The position numbers and the translations under genes are program-made. DNA of 5,449 bases from Deinococcus sp. Leaf326 (GTDB taxonomy: Bacteria > Deinococcota > Deinococci > Deinococcales > Deinococcaceae): contig NZ_LMOM01000071.1 of assembly GCF_001424185.1 (NCBI RefSeq), positions 1 through 5,449 on the forward strand. The letters are read 5' to 3'. Below are positions 5,135-5,449 of this stretch, piece after piece. Within the stretch, counting starts at the first letter, position 1. Every line of letters begins with the position of its first letter. The notes under the pieces were generated by a model that saw only the letters and a list, made by a program, of their open reading frames with translations, was not told where the DNA came from and made no database searches.

Positions 5135-5205
5135 CGCGCTCAGGCGGCCGTCGTGGTTATCGAGCTTGGCCTCGTTGGCGACCGGCTTGCGAGTATCTTC
5201 CCCAT
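5135..5205 (-). pseudogene. Frame-shifted 5' end of the tail fibre gene (start codon and coiled-coil segment)
   Basis: ATG 5205-5203 has GAGGAGG (5218-5212) six bases ahead and follows the upstream stop by one base (TGAGATG), an ideal start. Read as it stands it gives only 21 residues (MGKILASRSPTRPSSITTTA, one more Ala) and stops at 5142-5140. The fibre frame instead runs GAA GAT ACT CGC from 5199 and encodes EDTRKPVANEAKLDNHDGRL, then SALE, in frame with the body. It is closed upstream by TGA at 5209-5207, with no ATG or GTG before 5119. One additional G in the G run at 5203-5200 would give ATG GGG GAA GAT and restore the whole gene. Confidence 0.7.
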
Positions 5206-5220
5206 CTCAGACCTCCTCGA
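5206..5220 (-). promoter_or_regulatory. Strong ribosome binding site of the tail fibre gene
   Basis: GAGGAGG occupies 5218-5212, inside the last codons of the preceding gene, six bases before ATG 5205. The preceding TGA ends at 5207. This decides the fibre start at 5205 and shows that the downstream TTG and ATG candidates are only rescue starts. Confidence 0.8.
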
Positions 5221-5449
5221 CCGGGGGCGGCGGCGTGGGCTGGGCGAGGGTGCGGTACTCGATGCACAACTGCGCATCTACCGCACCCTCCCGCACGACC
5301 CGGTAGGCGAGCAGCTCCCGCCCCCGGATCTCCTCGGAGTCCCCGGCCGAAAGCAGTGGCGTCTGCGCCGACGCCTCGCCGCCGATGCTGCGCCGGATCG
5401 TGCCCGAAACCACATGCACGGTTGCCTCATGGAACAGGACGTTGGTCGG
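5207..5449 (-). CDS. C-terminal end of an unidentified phage protein (partial at the window edge)
   Basis: The frame is open from the window edge to TGA 5209-5207, giving 80 codons. It begins PTNVLFHEATVHVVSGTIRR, so the gene starts outside the window; the internal GTG at 5419 is probably not the start. The visible part contains TPLLSAGDSEEIRGRELLAY and RVVREGAVDAQLCIEYRTL, which suggest a beta-rich structural fold, and ends in a Pro-rich tail (AQPTPPPPVEEV). I do not recognise the family. Immediately upstream of the fibre gene and coupled to it, it is likely another distal tail or baseplate component. The RBS for the fibre is embedded in its last codons (GAG GAG GTC). Confidence 0.65.
   Translation of the reverse strand, partial: PTNVLFHEATVHVVSGTIRRSIGGEASAQTPLLSAGDSEEIRGRELLAYRVVREGAVDAQLCIEYRTLAQPTPPPPVEEV

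Overview
The window looks like the 3' end of a phage late module (distal tail structure plus lysis cassette) inside a bacterial chromosome, most likely a prophage or prophage remnant. Everything phage-like is on the minus strand, read from 5449 down to 238. The DNA is GC-rich, codons mostly end in G or C, and Shine-Dalgarno sequences are strong (AGGAGG-type). Proteins are rich in Ala, Pro, Leu and Arg. This fits a high-GC bacterium. My impression is Deinococcus-like, from overall style only, with low to moderate confidence.

Layout in reading order on the minus strand: the end of an unidentified phage protein (5449-5207); a tail fibre or receptor-binding protein whose RBS and first two codons are one base out of frame with its body (5205-4172); a small tail-accessory gene interrupted by an in-frame TGA (4175-3771); a 65-residue Cys-rich, zinc-ribbon-like protein (3793-3596); a secreted protein (3496-3086); a three-helix holin candidate (3073-2663); a four-helix membrane protein with a coiled-coil tail (2682-2158); an M15-family D,L-peptidase endolysin (2161-1523); a 54-residue ORF that may be the endolysin's detached C-terminal domain (1526-1362); a second three-helix membrane protein (1362-589); and a small acidic protein with different codon usage (564-238). 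A strong rho-independent terminator at 180-133 closes the transcript. Most junctions are overlaps (ATGA, GTGA, TGATG, or 20-23 nt), so this is one translationally coupled operon. No promoter is evident inside the window, so its promoter is presumably upstream of 5449.

On the plus strand, bases 1-72 are the last 23 codons of an IS3-family transposase. A plausible IS terminal repeat ends near 102, so an insertion sequence lies about 30 bp beyond the operon terminator.

The genes work together as tail tip (host recognition) followed by lysis: holin candidates would permeabilise the inner membrane, the M15 peptidase would cut the peptidoglycan stem or cross-bridge, and the secreted protein could act at the envelope. 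The most notable feature is three separate reading-frame lesions in one short operon: a G-run frameshift at the fibre start, a nonsense codon in the next gene, and a C-run frameshift before a Pro-rich linker in the endolysin. They mean either prophage decay, homopolymer sequencing errors (which would not explain the nonsense codon), or, less likely, recoding. I see no clearly new system.
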